From Acidobacteriota bacterium (GTDB lineage Bacteria > Acidobacteriota > Thermoanaerobaculia > Thermoanaerobaculales > Thermoanaerobaculaceae), in NCBI GenBank assembly GCA_004298115.1, contig SCRJ01000017.1, forward strand, positions 1 through 58,601: a stretch of 58,601 nt of DNA, written 5' to 3'. The position numbers and the translations under genes were made by a program. The notes beneath the pieces are model-generated. The model was given only the letters and a program-made list of their open reading frames with translations. It was not told the origin of the DNA and made no database searches. Positions within the stretch are counted from its first letter, which is position 1; the number at the start of each line of letters is the position of its first letter. Of the stretch, positions 43,096 to 51,786 are shown piece after piece.

Positions 43096-43829
43096 CAGCC
43101 GCCCCCGCACGGGACCGCGACCGCGCCCGGGTACTCGGACGCGAGAGACGCCGCGAGCTCGAGCGCCTTGGGCCGTCCGCCGATGCCCGTCGCCCGCACC
43201 CGGGTGAGGCCGCCTCCGGCCGGCGCGAACCGCACCACCAGCCCCCCGGCTTCGAGGTTGGCACGGGCGCGCGCGGCGTTCTCCCGCTTCGCGAAGGCGC
43301 CGACCTGGACCTCCCAGCAGGGATCGTCCGGCATCCCGTCCCCGACGTGGGTCACCTCGAGGCGCACCGGGATCACGCCGGGGCCGATCGCTCCCAGCGC
43401 CTCGGCGGCGCGGCGGGACAGGTCGAGGATGCGTCCGGCCACGAACGGACCGCGATCGTTGATCGTGACCTCGGTCTGGCGCTGCGAATCGAGGTTCGTC
43501 ACCCGCACGACGGTGCCGAACGGCAGGGTGCGGTGGGCTGCGGTCATCGCCCACATGTCGTAGCGCGGGCCGGAGGCGGTGCGGCGCCCGTGGTACGGCT
43601 CCCCGTACCACGAGGCGAGCCCCTCCTCGACCGCACCGAGCCGGGCCGCCGCCGCCGCGGGGTGCGCGACCGCGTGCGGCGCGCGTCGCGCCGGTCGGAC
43701 GGTGCTCGCACACCCGGCGGCCAGCACTCCCAGCGCCGCGCCGCCCAGGAGCAGCGCCAGCACCCGCGATCGTCTTCCCGGTTCTCTGCGGGGGTCTTCG
43801 GACCACGGACCACGGACCACGGGCCACAT
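43092..43829 (-). CDS. rlpA: RlpA-like lipoprotein with SPOR domain
   Basis: 245 aa. A lipoprotein signal (VLALLLGGAALGVLAAGC, Cys near residue 40) precedes the double-psi beta-barrel: GLASWYGEPYHGRRTASG, TLPFGTVVRVTN and INDRGPFVAGRILDLSRRAA, the RlpA signature. A C-terminal SPOR domain (WEVQVGAFAKRENAARARANL) binds denuded peptidoglycan at division sites. RlpA is a septal lytic transglycosylase in Pseudomonas. The start is uncertain: the ATG at 43829 has AGGAG only 2 nt away, and its first codons are read through a GGACCAC repeat array; a downstream GTG (about 43760) would still leave the signal. It overlaps the next gene by 4 nt. Confidence 0.88.
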   Translation of the reverse strand: MWPVVRGPWSEDPRREPGRRSRVLALLLGGAALGVLAAGCASTVRPARRAPHAVAHPAAAAARLGAVEEGLASWYGEPYHGRRTASGPRYDMWAMTAAHRTLPFGTVVRVTNLDSQRQTEVTINDRGPFVAGRILDLSRRAAEALGAIGPGVIPVRLEVTHVGDGMPDDPCWEVQVGAFAKRENAARARANLEAGGLVVRFAPAGGGLTRVRATGIGGRPKALELAASLASEYPGAVAVPCGGGW

Positions 43830-43870
43830 CTCTCCTGTGTCCGGACCACGGACCACGGACCACGGGCCAC
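43800..43870. repeat. GGACCAC heptamer arrays, two blocks of four units
   Basis: Block 1 (43800-43827) is three GGACCAC and one GGGCCAC; block 2 (43843-43870) has exactly the same order. The 15-nt spacer is ATCTCTCCTGTGTCC. Block 1 overlaps the putative 5' end of rlpA, and block 2 lies just past the purB stop at 43877. Confidence 0.85.
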
Positions 43871-43876
43871 GGGCTT

Positions 43877-45304
43877 TCAAACCTGCGGCTCCTCGTCGTC
43901 GACCGGCGCGGGGTGGGCTGCGATCCACGGTTGCACAACGGTCGCGAGGAACTCGTCCACCTGCTCCGGCGCGCGGCCGATGAAGCGGGCGGGGTCGAGC
44001 AGCCCGTCGAGCCTGCCGCGGTCGAGGGCGAACGCCGGATCGGCGGCCACGAGCTCGAGCAGCGGGTTCTTCTCGCCGCCGTCCTTGACGCGGCGGCCGG
44101 CCTCGCCCGAGAGGACACGCAGGCGCTCGTGCAGCTGCTGGCGGTCGCCGCCGCGGGCCGCGGCCGCGAGCAGGATCTCCTCGCTCGCCATGAACGGCAG
44201 CTCCTCCTCGAGGTTGCGGCGCACCATCGCCGGGTGGACCTCGAGGCCGGCGGCGACCGAGCGCCAGAGGAGCAGGATCGCGTCCGCCGTCAGGAACGCC
44301 TCGGGAAGCGCGATGCGGCGGTTGGCCGAGTCGTCGAGCGTGCGCTCCAGCCACTGCGAGGCCGCGGTCCACGCCGCGTCCGGCTCGAGGACGATGAGGT
44401 GGCGGGCCAGCGCCGTCATCCGCTCGCAACGCATCGGGTTGCGCTTGTAAGGCATCGCCGAGGAGCCGACCTGGCCCTCGCCGAACGGCTCCTCGATCTC
44501 CTTCAGGCGTGCGAGCAAGCGGATGTCGCCGGCGAACTTGTGCGCCGACTGTGCCAGACCGGAGAGGCACGCGAGCAGGTAGAACTCCGGCTTGCGCGGC
44601 GAGGTCTGGCCGGTGACCGGGTACGTCCCGGGGAATCCGAACGCGGCGGCGATGCGCCGGTCGAGCTCGCGGACCTTGTCGGAGTCCCCGAGGAGCTGGA
44701 GGAACGACGCCTGCGTGCCGGTGGTCCCCTTGGCCCCGCGCAGGAGGAGGCGGCCGCGCTCCGCTTCGAGTCGCTCGAGGTCGGCGATCAAGTCGGCCAG
44801 CCACAGGCACGCCCGCTTGCCGACGGTGGTCGGTTGCGCCGGCTGGAAGTGGGTGTGGCCGAGGCAGGGGAGCGCGCGGTTGGCGCGCGCGAACTCGGCG
44901 ATCGCCGCCGCGGCGGCCGTCCCGCGCTTGAGGATCAGGTCGGCCGCGCGGGCGAGGATGACGAGGTCGGCGTTGTCGGTCACGTAGCACGACGTCGCAC
45001 CGAGGTGCAGGTACGGGCCCGCCGCCGGCGCGACCTCGGCGAGGGCGCGGATGTGCGCCATCACGTCGTGGCGGGTCTCGCGCTCGATCTGGGCGGCGCG
45101 CCCGAGTTCGGACGCTGTCGGCTCGAGGTGGGCCTCGAGCTCGGTGAGCGCCGCGGCCGGGATCGCGAGCCCGAGGTCGCGCTCGGCGCGCATCAGCACG
45201 AGCCAGAGGCGCCGCCACAGCGCGAACCTCGCTGCCGGCGAGAACAGGCGCCGCATCGCGCGCGACGCGTACCGTCCCGCAAGGGGGTGAACGAACTCGT
45301 CCAT
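43877..45304 (-). CDS. purB: Adenylosuccinate lyase
   Basis: 475 aa. Contains the fumarase/aspartase superfamily signature GSSAMPYKRNP near residue 285, LGATSCYVTDNADL and CLGHTHFQPAQPTTVGKRA (catalytic His region). These match the PurB group that acts on adenylosuccinate and SAICAR in purine synthesis. The start MDEFVHPLAGRYAS is typical. CACAAT lies 6 nt before the ATG, a weak version of the leaderless arrangement. It is divergent from the GGDEF gene and followed by rlpA after 47 nt. Confidence 0.93.
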   Translation of the reverse strand: MDEFVHPLAGRYASRAMRRLFSPAARFALWRRLWLVLMRAERDLGLAIPAAALTELEAHLEPTASELGRAAQIERETRHDVMAHIRALAEVAPAAGPYLHLGATSCYVTDNADLVILARAADLILKRGTAAAAAIAEFARANRALPCLGHTHFQPAQPTTVGKRACLWLADLIADLERLEAERGRLLLRGAKGTTGTQASFLQLLGDSDKVRELDRRIAAAFGFPGTYPVTGQTSPRKPEFYLLACLSGLAQSAHKFAGDIRLLARLKEIEEPFGEGQVGSSAMPYKRNPMRCERMTALARHLIVLEPDAAWTAASQWLERTLDDSANRRIALPEAFLTADAILLLWRSVAAGLEVHPAMVRRNLEEELPFMASEEILLAAAARGGDRQQLHERLRVLSGEAGRRVKDGGEKNPLLELVAADPAFALDRGRLDGLLDPARFIGRAPEQVDEFLATVVQPWIAAHPAPVDDEEPQV

Positions 45305-45381
45305 TGATCCATTGTGCCACGCAACCCGACGGTGGAGGGCCCGGCGGCGGCCGCCGTTGCGCAATTCCGCCGCGCCTGGCT

Positions 45382-45387
45382 TACACT
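45382..45387 (+). promoter_or_regulatory. -10-like TACACT (leaderless) of the GGDEF gene
   Basis: TACACT ends 6 nt before the ATG at 45394. A TTGCGC 19 nt upstream may serve as a poor -35. The purB promoter on the other strand overlaps this 89-nt region. Confidence 0.55.
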
Positions 45388-45393
45388 TACACA

Positions 45394-46722
45394 ATGGCAT
45401 CGGGGTTGTGGGGATTTATGCGCGTTCGAATCACCGTGTTCGCGGCGGGCGGCGCGGCCGTGGCCGCGGCCGCGGTCCTGGTCGCGGCGGACCTGCTCGG
45501 GACCCGCGAGGCCGACAGCGCCGTCGAGCGCGCCGCGCGCACGGTGGCCGTGAGCGTGGCCGAGCGCCTGGAACGACCGCTCGCGGCCGGCGACCGGGAC
45601 GTCCTCGTCAAGGCGGCGCGGCGGGTGACGGAGCACGGGGGCGCCTTCCTCGTCGTCGTGTTCGACCACAACCGCCGGGTTGCCGCCGCGGAGCCCGCCG
45701 CAACTCCGCCGGGGCCGGTCCTCGGCACGTGGCCGACCGGCGACGACGACCAGGCCGAGCTCACCCTCGGCGGGGTCCATGTCCAGGCGAACTTCCAGGT
45801 CATCCGCAACGGCGGCGACGATCTCGGGGGGCTCTGGCTCGCGATCGACCGGCGGTCGATCGACAGGACGCTCGAACGGTCCCGCGGGACGGCGCTGGCG
45901 TTCGCGGCCGGGTTCGTGGCGTTGTGGGCGTTCCTTGCCTGGCTCGCGGCGGGCCGGCTCATGCGTCCCTTCGACGAGTTCGGCGAGACGGTCGCGGCGA
46001 TCGGTCGCGGCGAGTTGACGGCGCGCCAGGCGATCCGCGGGCCGAAGGAGATGCGGCTTCTCGCGGAGCGGGTGAACCGGATGGCCGAACAGCTCGAGGG
46101 CACGCGGGCCGAACAGACCCGCCTCGCCGGCGAGCTCGACGCCCAGGTGCGCGATCGGACGCGGCAGCTCGAGCAGGCCAACCGGTTGCTGCTCAACATC
46201 TCCCACAAGGACCCCCTGACCAACATCGAGAACCGCCTCGGGTTCGAGCGCGAGCTCGAAAAGTACCTTTCCCTGTGCCGGCGCAGCGGCCAGCCGCTCG
46301 CGGTCATCATGATGGATCTCGACGGTTTCAAGGCGTACAACGACACCTGGGGCCACCCTGCCGGCGACCAGGCGCTCATCGCCGTCGGCGCGGCGCTGAA
46401 GGGGCGTGCGCGCGCCTCGGACACCGTCGGCCGTCTCGGTGGGGACGAGTTCTGCATCGTGATCCCCTCCACCAAACCCGAGCGCGCGATCGCCGCGGCC
46501 GAGGGGTTCGTGGCCGCGATCGTCGAGGCGACCCGCGACCTGCCGCGTCCGGGCGCCAACGCGACGCTCGGGGCCAGCGCCGGCGTCGCCTGTTTCCCCG
46601 AGGACGGCGAGGAGGCCGCCGAGCTGCTGGCGCGCGCCGATGCCGCGCTCTACCGGGCGAAGGCGGCGGGGAAGGGGCGGGTGTTCCGAGCGGCCCCCCC
46701 CCTCCCCGACCAGCAAGCCTAG
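45394..46722 (+). CDS. Membrane-bound GGDEF diguanylate cyclase with HAMP
   Basis: 442 aa. Two transmembrane helices (VFAAGGAAVAAAAVLVAADLL near 15-35; ALAFAAGFVALWAFLAWLAAG near 165-185) flank a periplasmic sensor of about 130 residues. A HAMP domain (RLMRPFDEFGETVAAIGRGEL) and a coiled coil lead to the GGDEF domain: DPLTNIENRLGFERELEKY, VIMMDLDGFKAYNDTWGH, and an intact LGGDEFCIV (349-353). An RxxD inhibitory site is not obvious before the active site. It should synthesise cyclic di-GMP, which in many bacteria controls type IV pili and surface attachment. Confidence 0.93.
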   Translation: MASGLWGFMRVRITVFAAGGAAVAAAAVLVAADLLGTREADSAVERAARTVAVSVAERLERPLAAGDRDVLVKAARRVTEHGGAFLVVVFDHNRRVAAAEPAATPPGPVLGTWPTGDDDQAELTLGGVHVQANFQVIRNGGDDLGGLWLAIDRRSIDRTLERSRGTALAFAAGFVALWAFLAWLAAGRLMRPFDEFGETVAAIGRGELTARQAIRGPKEMRLLAERVNRMAEQLEGTRAEQTRLAGELDAQVRDRTRQLEQANRLLLNISHKDPLTNIENRLGFERELEKYLSLCRRSGQPLAVIMMDLDGFKAYNDTWGHPAGDQALIAVGAALKGRARASDTVGRLGGDEFCIVIPSTKPERAIAAAEGFVAAIVEATRDLPRPGANATLGASAGVACFPEDGEEAAELLARADAALYRAKAAGKGRVFRAAPPLPDQQA

Positions 46723-46825
46723 GGGCGCCGCCGGCGTCGGACCTCTGGCTGCGTTGCACTCGGCGGATCGCATGCTCACGTACCCTCCGGGTACGCTCCG
46801 CTGCTCCCGCCTCGTGCGCCTTGCC

Positions 46826-46937
46826 AGGGGCCGGGCATCACACTTTGTTCGCGGTTCGGCAGCGCTGGTCCGGCGGCCGAGCGATATGGGGACCCACTGG
46901 TCAGGCCACCGGCACCAAAGTGTGATCACCGGCCCCT
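46826..46937. repeat. MITE-like element with 22-bp terminal inverted repeats
   Basis: Left arm AGGGGCCGG-GC-ATCACACTTTG (46826-46847) and right arm CAAAGTGTGAT-CA-CCGGCCCCT (46916-46937) pair at 20 of 22 positions around a 68-nt core. No open reading frame or target-site duplication is evident. It could be a non-autonomous mobile element or a large regulatory hairpin. Confidence 0.65.
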
Positions 46938-47069
46938 ACCAACGGCGGCGGCGCGGCTGCACGCCCCAAGCTCGGAAGCCCTGCCTTCGGTGGAGCGCTC
47001 AATTTCGCTGGTGTCATCCCCGCGAATGACGACACGTGCAGGTTGGGCTGCGGCCGGCGCGGCCTGCTC

Positions 47070-47146
47070 GGACCACGGGCCACGGACCACGGGCCACGGA
47101 CCACGGACCACGGACCACGGGCCACGGACCACGGACCACGGTCTTT
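47070..47146. repeat. GGACCAC heptamer array, ten units
   Basis: Ten perfect 7-bp units (GGACCAC or GGGCCAC) in a row, then GGTCTTT. The longest array of the family in the window; it ends 7 nt before the -35 of the arcC promoter. Confidence 0.9.
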
Positions 47147-47152
47147 CCGCGC

Positions 47153-47181
47153 TTGACTTCCTTGTGAGCGATCCGCACAAT
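47153..47181 (+). promoter_or_regulatory. Sigma-70-type promoter of the carbamate kinase operon
   Basis: TTGACT (47153-47158), 17-nt spacer, CACAAT (47176-47181). The predicted start near 47188 leaves a leader of about 39 nt holding GGAGG before the GTG at 47227. Confidence 0.65.
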
Positions 47182-47226
47182 CTCCTTCCTCCATGCGGGC
47201 ACTCCCCGCGGTGGGCGGAGGCCTTT

Positions 47227-48210
47227 GTGACAGAGCATCAAGACGCACGGCGGCCGGTGGCGGTCATCGCCTTCGGAGGCAACGCGCTGCTCCGGCCGCA
47301 GGACCACGGCACCCAGGAGGAGCAGTTCACGCTCACCTGGAAGGCGACACGCTGGTTGGTGGAGATCATCCATCGGGGGTTCGAGCTCGTGATCGTCCAC
47401 GGCAACGGGCCCCAGGTCGGCAACATCATGATCCAGGTCGAGGAGGCGATCACCAAGATCCCGCCGCAAAGCCTGGAGGTGTGCGTCGCACAGACCGAGG
47501 GCTCGATGGGGTTCATGCTGCAGAACCAGCTGCGCAACCGGCTGAACGAGGAGCAGCTCGCGAAGCCGGTAGTCACCGTCCTCACCGAGGTCGAGGTGGC
47601 GCGCGACGACCCCGCGTTCGAGAACCCGAGCAAGCCGGTCGGCCCCTACTTCACGGCGTACCGCGCCAACCTGCTGATGCAGGAGCAGGGGTGGCAGATG
47701 GTCGAGGACGCCGGGCGCGGCTGGCGCAAAGTGGTGCCCTCGCCGCGGCCGAAGCGGATCCTCGACGTGAGCGTGATCAGGCGCCTGGTCGAAGGCGGAG
47801 CGGTGGTGGTGGCCGCCGGCGGGGGCGGAATCCCGGTCTACCAGGACGTCGGCAACTACTTCAACGGCGTCGAGGCGGTGATCGACAAGGACTACACGAC
47901 CTCGCTCCTCGCTCAGGAGCTGGACGCCGACCTCTTCATCGTGCTCACCCAGGTTGCGCAGGTCGCCGAGAACTTCGGGCGTCCCAACCAGCGCTGGCTG
48001 CCGGAGATCACGGTGGCCAAGGCGAAGGAGATGCTGGAGCAGCATCAGTTCCCGCCCGGTTCGATGGGACCCAAGATCAGAGCGGCGATCGAGTTCGTGG
48101 AGAAGACAGGCAAGGAGGTGCTGATCACCGACGCCGAGCACCTCAAAGACGCACTCGCGCGCACGTCCGGCACGTACATCGTCGCCGACGGCGCCGGCAA
48201 GGAGGCGTGA
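47227..48210 (+). CDS. arcC: Carbamate kinase
   Basis: 327 aa from a GTG with GGAGG 5 nt upstream. Amino acid kinase fold: VAVIAFGGNALLRPQDHG (the GGNAL motif), ELVIVHGNGPQVGNIMIQ, VVVAAGGGGIPVYQDVGN and GVEAVIDKDYTTSLLAQEL, then GSMGPKIRAAIEFVEKTGKE with the conserved SMGPK. Carbamate kinase makes ATP and carbamate from carbamoyl phosphate in arginine or citrulline fermentation. The ornithine carbamoyltransferase gene follows after 1 nt. No arginine deiminase or transporter gene is seen. Confidence 0.95.
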   Translation: MTEHQDARRPVAVIAFGGNALLRPQDHGTQEEQFTLTWKATRWLVEIIHRGFELVIVHGNGPQVGNIMIQVEEAITKIPPQSLEVCVAQTEGSMGFMLQNQLRNRLNEEQLAKPVVTVLTEVEVARDDPAFENPSKPVGPYFTAYRANLLMQEQGWQMVEDAGRGWRKVVPSPRPKRILDVSVIRRLVEGGAVVVAAGGGGIPVYQDVGNYFNGVEAVIDKDYTTSLLAQELDADLFIVLTQVAQVAENFGRPNQRWLPEITVAKAKEMLEQHQFPPGSMGPKIRAAIEFVEKTGKEVLITDAEHLKDALARTSGTYIVADGAGKEA

Positions 48211-48211
48211 G

Positions 48212-49156
48212 ATGTTCCACGGCCCGTGGCAGAGGCACAAGGACCTGGTTTCGATCCACGACCTGACCGCCGAGGAGGTCGAGGCGCTGTTCCAGCTCGC
48301 GGCCAACGTGAAGGCTCGGCCGGAGCGCTACCGGTCGGCGCTGTCGGGCCAGTCGCTGGCGATGATCTTCGAGAAGTCCTCGACGCGGACGCGGGTTTCG
48401 TTCGAGGTCGGCATGTACCAGCTCGGCGGCCTCGCCACCTTCCTCTCGAGCCGCGACATCCAGATCGGCCGCGGCGAGACGATCGCAGACACCGCCAAGG
48501 TCCTCTCGCGGTACGTCAACGGCATCATGGCGCGCACCTTCGCGCACGCGACGGTGACCGACCTCGCGAAGTTCGCGACCGTGCCGGTGATCAACGGCCT
48601 CACCGACCTGCTGCACCCGTGCCAGGCGCTCACCGACTACTTCACGGCGCGCGAGCGGTTCGGCACGACCAAGGGCCTGACGCTCGCCTACGTCGGCGAC
48701 GGCAACAACATGGCGCACTCGCTGATGCTGGGTGGGCCGAAGGCCGGGATGAACGTGCGCGTGGCGAGCCCGGAAGGGTACAAGCCGAAGCCGGCGATCG
48801 TCGAGCTGGCCAAGCAGGATGCCGCGGCCGCCGGCACCAAGGTCGAGGTCGTCACCAGGCCCGAGGACGCGGTGCGCGGCGCGCACGTGGTGTACACGGA
48901 CGTCTTCGCCTCGATGGGGCAGGAGGCCGAGGCGCAGGTGCGCCTCAAGGCGTTCTCCGGGTACCAGGTCACCCCCGAGCTGATGGAAACCGCGGACAAG
49001 GAGGCGGTCTTCATGCACTGCCTGCCGTGCCACCGCGGCGAGGAGGTGGCCGCCGCCGTCGCGGACGGGGGCGCCTCGGTCATCTTCGACGAGGCGGAGA
49101 ACCGGTTGCACGTGCAGAAGGCGATCATGCTGATGCTGATGATGCACCGCCACTGA
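48212..49156 (+). CDS. argF: Ornithine carbamoyltransferase
   Basis: 314 aa. Carbamoyl-phosphate site MIFEKSSTRTRVSFEVGM (SSTRTR), LTDLLHPCQALTDYFT (HPCQ), ornithine site VTRPEDAVRGAHVVYTDVFASMGQE and the catalytic HCLPCHRGEEV near residue 268. All active-site residues are present. Coupling to arcC with 1-nt spacing suggests the catabolic direction (citrulline to ornithine and carbamoyl phosphate), although the sequence alone cannot separate catabolic from biosynthetic enzymes. GGAGG before the ATG lies in the end of arcC. Confidence 0.93.
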   Translation: MFHGPWQRHKDLVSIHDLTAEEVEALFQLAANVKARPERYRSALSGQSLAMIFEKSSTRTRVSFEVGMYQLGGLATFLSSRDIQIGRGETIADTAKVLSRYVNGIMARTFAHATVTDLAKFATVPVINGLTDLLHPCQALTDYFTARERFGTTKGLTLAYVGDGNNMAHSLMLGGPKAGMNVRVASPEGYKPKPAIVELAKQDAAAAGTKVEVVTRPEDAVRGAHVVYTDVFASMGQEAEAQVRLKAFSGYQVTPELMETADKEAVFMHCLPCHRGEEVAAAVADGGASVIFDEAENRLHVQKAIMLMLMMHRH

Positions 49157-49191
49157 ATCAGCATCGCCAAGCCCTGACGCCATCGCCTGCG

Positions 49192-49252
49192 GGCGCCGCC
49201 GATAGCGGACCATCTATCCGGGCGGGGGGTCCCGTCCCGCCTGCGGTGGGAC
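49192..49252 (+). repeat. 61-bp intergenic element, copy 1
   Basis: Begins GCGCCGCCGATAGCGGACC and ends GCGGTGGGACTC. It matches 58401-58461 at all but a couple of positions. It contains a GATAG...CTATC pairing and a hairpin GTCCCGCC-TGC-GGTGGGAC (one mismatch here). It lies 36 nt after the argF stop and may act as terminator or REP-like element. Confidence 0.8.
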
Positions 49253-49429
49253 TCTCGACGGCGCGGCTCCACCCGACGCCGGTCGCGACGCTCCCGCCTT
49301 GCGGAGGTGGCCTCCGCGTCGAGCGCGGCGCTCAGCGGCGCGGCCGGTCGCACCCCTGACCAGTGACGAAGGCGACCCGCGATCGCACGGCGGGGCGCCG
49401 TCCTGCTACCGGCGGGTTGCGGGGGAAGC
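49253..49429. other. Intergenic tail between argF repeat and the surface protein gene
   Basis: A 177-nt stretch with no convincing gene or promoter. GCGGAGGTGGCCTCCGC (49310-49326) is a near-perfect palindrome and may serve as a terminator for either side. Confidence 0.4.
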
Positions 49430-51700
49430 TCAGAAGAAGAACGGGGCAGGGTCTGCGACTTGCGTCGTCAAGACGACGCCGGCGCCGCCCGCTCCCGGGC
49501 CGACGCCGTTGACGCCGCCGTTGCCGCCGCCGCCGGCGCACGCTCCCCCTCCTCCGCCACTGGAGCCGGTCGGGGAACCCCCGTTGGCACCGGCCGAGCC
49601 GCCGCCGGCGACGATGGTGCCGCCGGCCGAGTTCGCATTGGGACCCAGAATGTGGACGATCCCTCCCCCTCCTCCTCCGCCGCCGAAGAACCCTGGGAGG
49701 ACGGAGCTGCCACTACCTCCGCTGCCGCCGTTTGCGGCGATCGTGCCTCCGTTGGCCACGGTGCCCCTGGTCGCGAGAACGACCACTCCTCCGGCGCCGC
49801 CCCCGCCTCCCCCTCCGCCGGCCGGGTCACTGTTGTTGGCGCCACTTGCGCCGCTCGCGCTGATCACCGTTCCGGCGCCGATCGCGATCCCGCCCTCGGC
49901 GCGGACGACGAGAGAGCCGCCGCCCCCACCGCCGATGGCGCTCCCCGCCGCCCCGCCGCCGCCGGCGATGAACGGTGGACGCAGGACCGAACCGACCTGG
50001 CCGGGTCCGAGACCCGCGCCGCCGACCCCGGAGAAGCCGTCGGCGGCGGACTGCGCGACCCCGGGACCGGGCGAGGGACCGGCGTTGGGGGCGCCCGGCG
50101 CGATCGTAATGGTGACGCTCGCCCCGACGGTGAACGAGCCGCCGAGCACGCGGATCACAAGGCCGCCAGGAATCGTCCAGTCCGCGCCGTCCGACACCGT
50201 GACGCTGCTGTATTGATAGTTCGGGACCGCCGGCGGGCTTGTCGTCCAGTTCACGGTACCGGAGATTGTCAGCGCTCCGGCCGAACCGTCGCCCCAGACC
50301 GAGTCCAGGCCGGAAACGCCCTGTGCACCCGTGGCTCCGATTGGGCCGGCCGGTCCCGCGGCCCCGGTAGCTCCGGCCGGTCCCGTCAGGCCTTGCGGGC
50401 CGGCCACCCCGGTCGCTCCGGTCGGTCCGGCCGGCCCCGCGATGCCCGGGGCGCCGGTGGGTCCCGTCAGGCCTTGCGGGCCGGCCACGCCGGTCGCCCC
50501 GGTCGGTCCGGCTGGCCCCGCGATGCCCGGGACGCCGGTCGGTCCGGTCGGGCCCTGCGGCCCCGCCGCTCCGGTTGGTCCGATCGGTCCGATGGCCCCG
50601 GTGGACCCAGTCGCGCCGATAGGCCCGGAGGGTCCCGTCGTGCCGGCCGAGCCCGTCGCTCCCACCGGTCCGGTGGAACCCGTCGCGCCGGCGATCCCGC
50701 GCTGTCCCGCCGGCCCGACCGGGCCTTCGGACCCCGTCGGTCCAGTCGGTCCGGTGGGCCCCGTCGGGCCGGGGACGGTGGTTGCCGCGATCGTGAGCGA
50801 GTTGGCGCCCGACGGCTCGATCGTGATGTTGGCCCCCGCCACCAGGGTGATGTCGCCCTTGAGCGTGTTCAGCGTCGCCACCCCGCCGGTGCCGAGCGCA
50901 CCCGCCGGGAACGCCATCTCGAAACCGGTGCCGTCGTTGCTCGCGTTGGTGTTCTGCGTGCCGTATGCCAGCACCTGGCCGCCCCCGGCGGTCACCGAGA
51001 TCTCGAGCAGCGCGTTGTCCACCCCCGAGATCGCCGGGGTGATGTCGGTGACGTTCTGCTGCATCTGCGCGTGCGGCGGCAGCGGGTAGTCCTTGGCGGC
51101 GATCACCGCGCCGGTGCCGTCGAGGAGCGTCGCCCGCACCGTGACGCCCTGGCCGGCGACCTCGATGACGCCGAAGTTGGAGCGGTCCTGGCCGGTCTGC
51201 GCCACGCCCTGGACCTCGGTGGTCTGGCCCTGGCCGATGGCGAACGCGACCGGGATCGCGCCGAAGTACTGCCCGGTGGTGTCCTGCTCGGAGCCGCCGG
51301 GCGGCAGGTTGTAGGTGCGGGTGGAGGCGAGCACGGCCTGCGTCGAGACCAGGCGCAGCGAGCCCGCCACCCCGGTGACGCCGAACAGCGTCTCGACGCA
51401 GTCGTCGATCCGCCGCGTCTCGGCGGGCGAGAGCGTCAGCGTCGTCGAGGCGACGGGGTTGGCGCTGCTGTTGCGCTGGTAGAACTGGACCACGACCGTG
51501 GCCGCCGTGTCGGCCGACTGGTTGGTCAGCCACAGCGTCGAGTAGAACTGCCCTGCGGGCTGGCCGAGCCCCTGGATCCGGGCGACCACGGGCACCACCA
51601 TGTCGGTGCCGGGGAAACCCGCCACGGCGCTCGCGGCGGCGAACAGTGAGAGCACGAGGCCGGCACCCGCGGAGCGAGCCACGAAAGACGAACATCTCAT
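49430..51700 (-). CDS. Exported surface protein: beta domains, 52-triplet collagen-like segment, glycine-rich tail
   Basis: 756 aa; GGAGGT precedes the ATG and a signal peptide follows (ending AVAGFPG). Residues 28-310 share order and motifs with the secreted protein encoded at 2057 ([59 protein letters not shown]). Then come 52 uninterrupted Gly-x-y triplets, many GPT, GAT and GPA, which should form a collagen-like triple helix. A following beta stretch ([19 protein letters not shown]) leads to a very glycine-rich region with runs of up to nine Gly, ending PAPFFF. It is probably a trimeric surface fibre. The tail-collar protein gene lies 86 nt upstream on the same strand. Confidence 0.82.
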   Translation of the reverse strand: MRCSSFVARSAGAGLVLSLFAAASAVAGFPGTDMVVPVVARIQGLGQPAGQFYSTLWLTNQSADTAATVVVQFYQRNSSANPVASTTLTLSPAETRRIDDCVETLFGVTGVAGSLRLVSTQAVLASTRTYNLPPGGSEQDTTGQYFGAIPVAFAIGQGQTTEVQGVAQTGQDRSNFGVIEVAGQGVTVRATLLDGTGAVIAAKDYPLPPHAQMQQNVTDITPAISGVDNALLEISVTAGGGQVLAYGTQNTNASNDGTGFEMAFPAGALGTGGVATLNTLKGDITLVAGANITIEPSGANSLTIAATTVPGPTGPTGPTGPTGSEGPVGPAGQRGIAGATGSTGPVGATGSAGTTGPSGPIGATGSTGAIGPIGPTGAAGPQGPTGPTGVPGIAGPAGPTGATGVAGPQGLTGPTGAPGIAGPAGPTGATGVAGPQGLTGPAGATGAAGPAGPIGATGAQGVSGLDSVWGDGSAGALTISGTVNWTTSPPAVPNYQYSSVTVSDGADWTIPGGLVIRVLGGSFTVGASVTITIAPGAPNAGPSPGPGVAQSAADGFSGVGGAGLGPGQVGSVLRPPFIAGGGGAAGSAIGGGGGGSLVVRAEGGIAIGAGTVISASGASGANNSDPAGGGGGGGGAGGVVVLATRGTVANGGTIAANGGSGGSGSSVLPGFFGGGGGGGGIVHILGPNANSAGGTIVAGGGSAGANGGSPTGSSGGGGGACAGGGGNGGVNGVGPGAGGAGVVLTTQVADPAPFFF
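50385..50546 (-). repeat. 81-bp tandem duplication inside the collagen-like segment
   Basis: The 81-nt block starting at 50385 recurs at 50466 with few differences and encodes 27 residues (nine Gly-x-y triplets, including [11 protein letters not shown]). This indicates that the collagen segment has grown by unequal exchange in units that keep the triplet frame. Confidence 0.85.
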
Positions 51701-51786
51701 CGCACCACCTCCAAGGCCGCGAGGGAACGAGCGGCTGGGCACACCGGCCCCGCGAGAGCGGTTGCGGCCACCGCCCAGGTTCGTTG

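Larger units (their letters stand above)
46723..47226. other. 504-nt intergenic region with three repeat types and the arcC promoter
   Basis: No gene seen. From left to right: a 112-bp inverted-repeat element (46826-46937), a 33-nt stretch shared with 1251-1283 (46994-47026), a ten-unit GGACCAC array (47070-47139), and a good sigma-70 promoter for the carbamate kinase gene (47153-47181). Confidence 0.7.

Noticed and set aside
47191-47226. ATG at 47191 as an alternative start or leader peptide for arcC
   Set aside because: It is in a different frame from the carbamate kinase and has no ribosome binding site, whereas the GTG at 47227 has GGAGG at good spacing and fits the family's N terminus.
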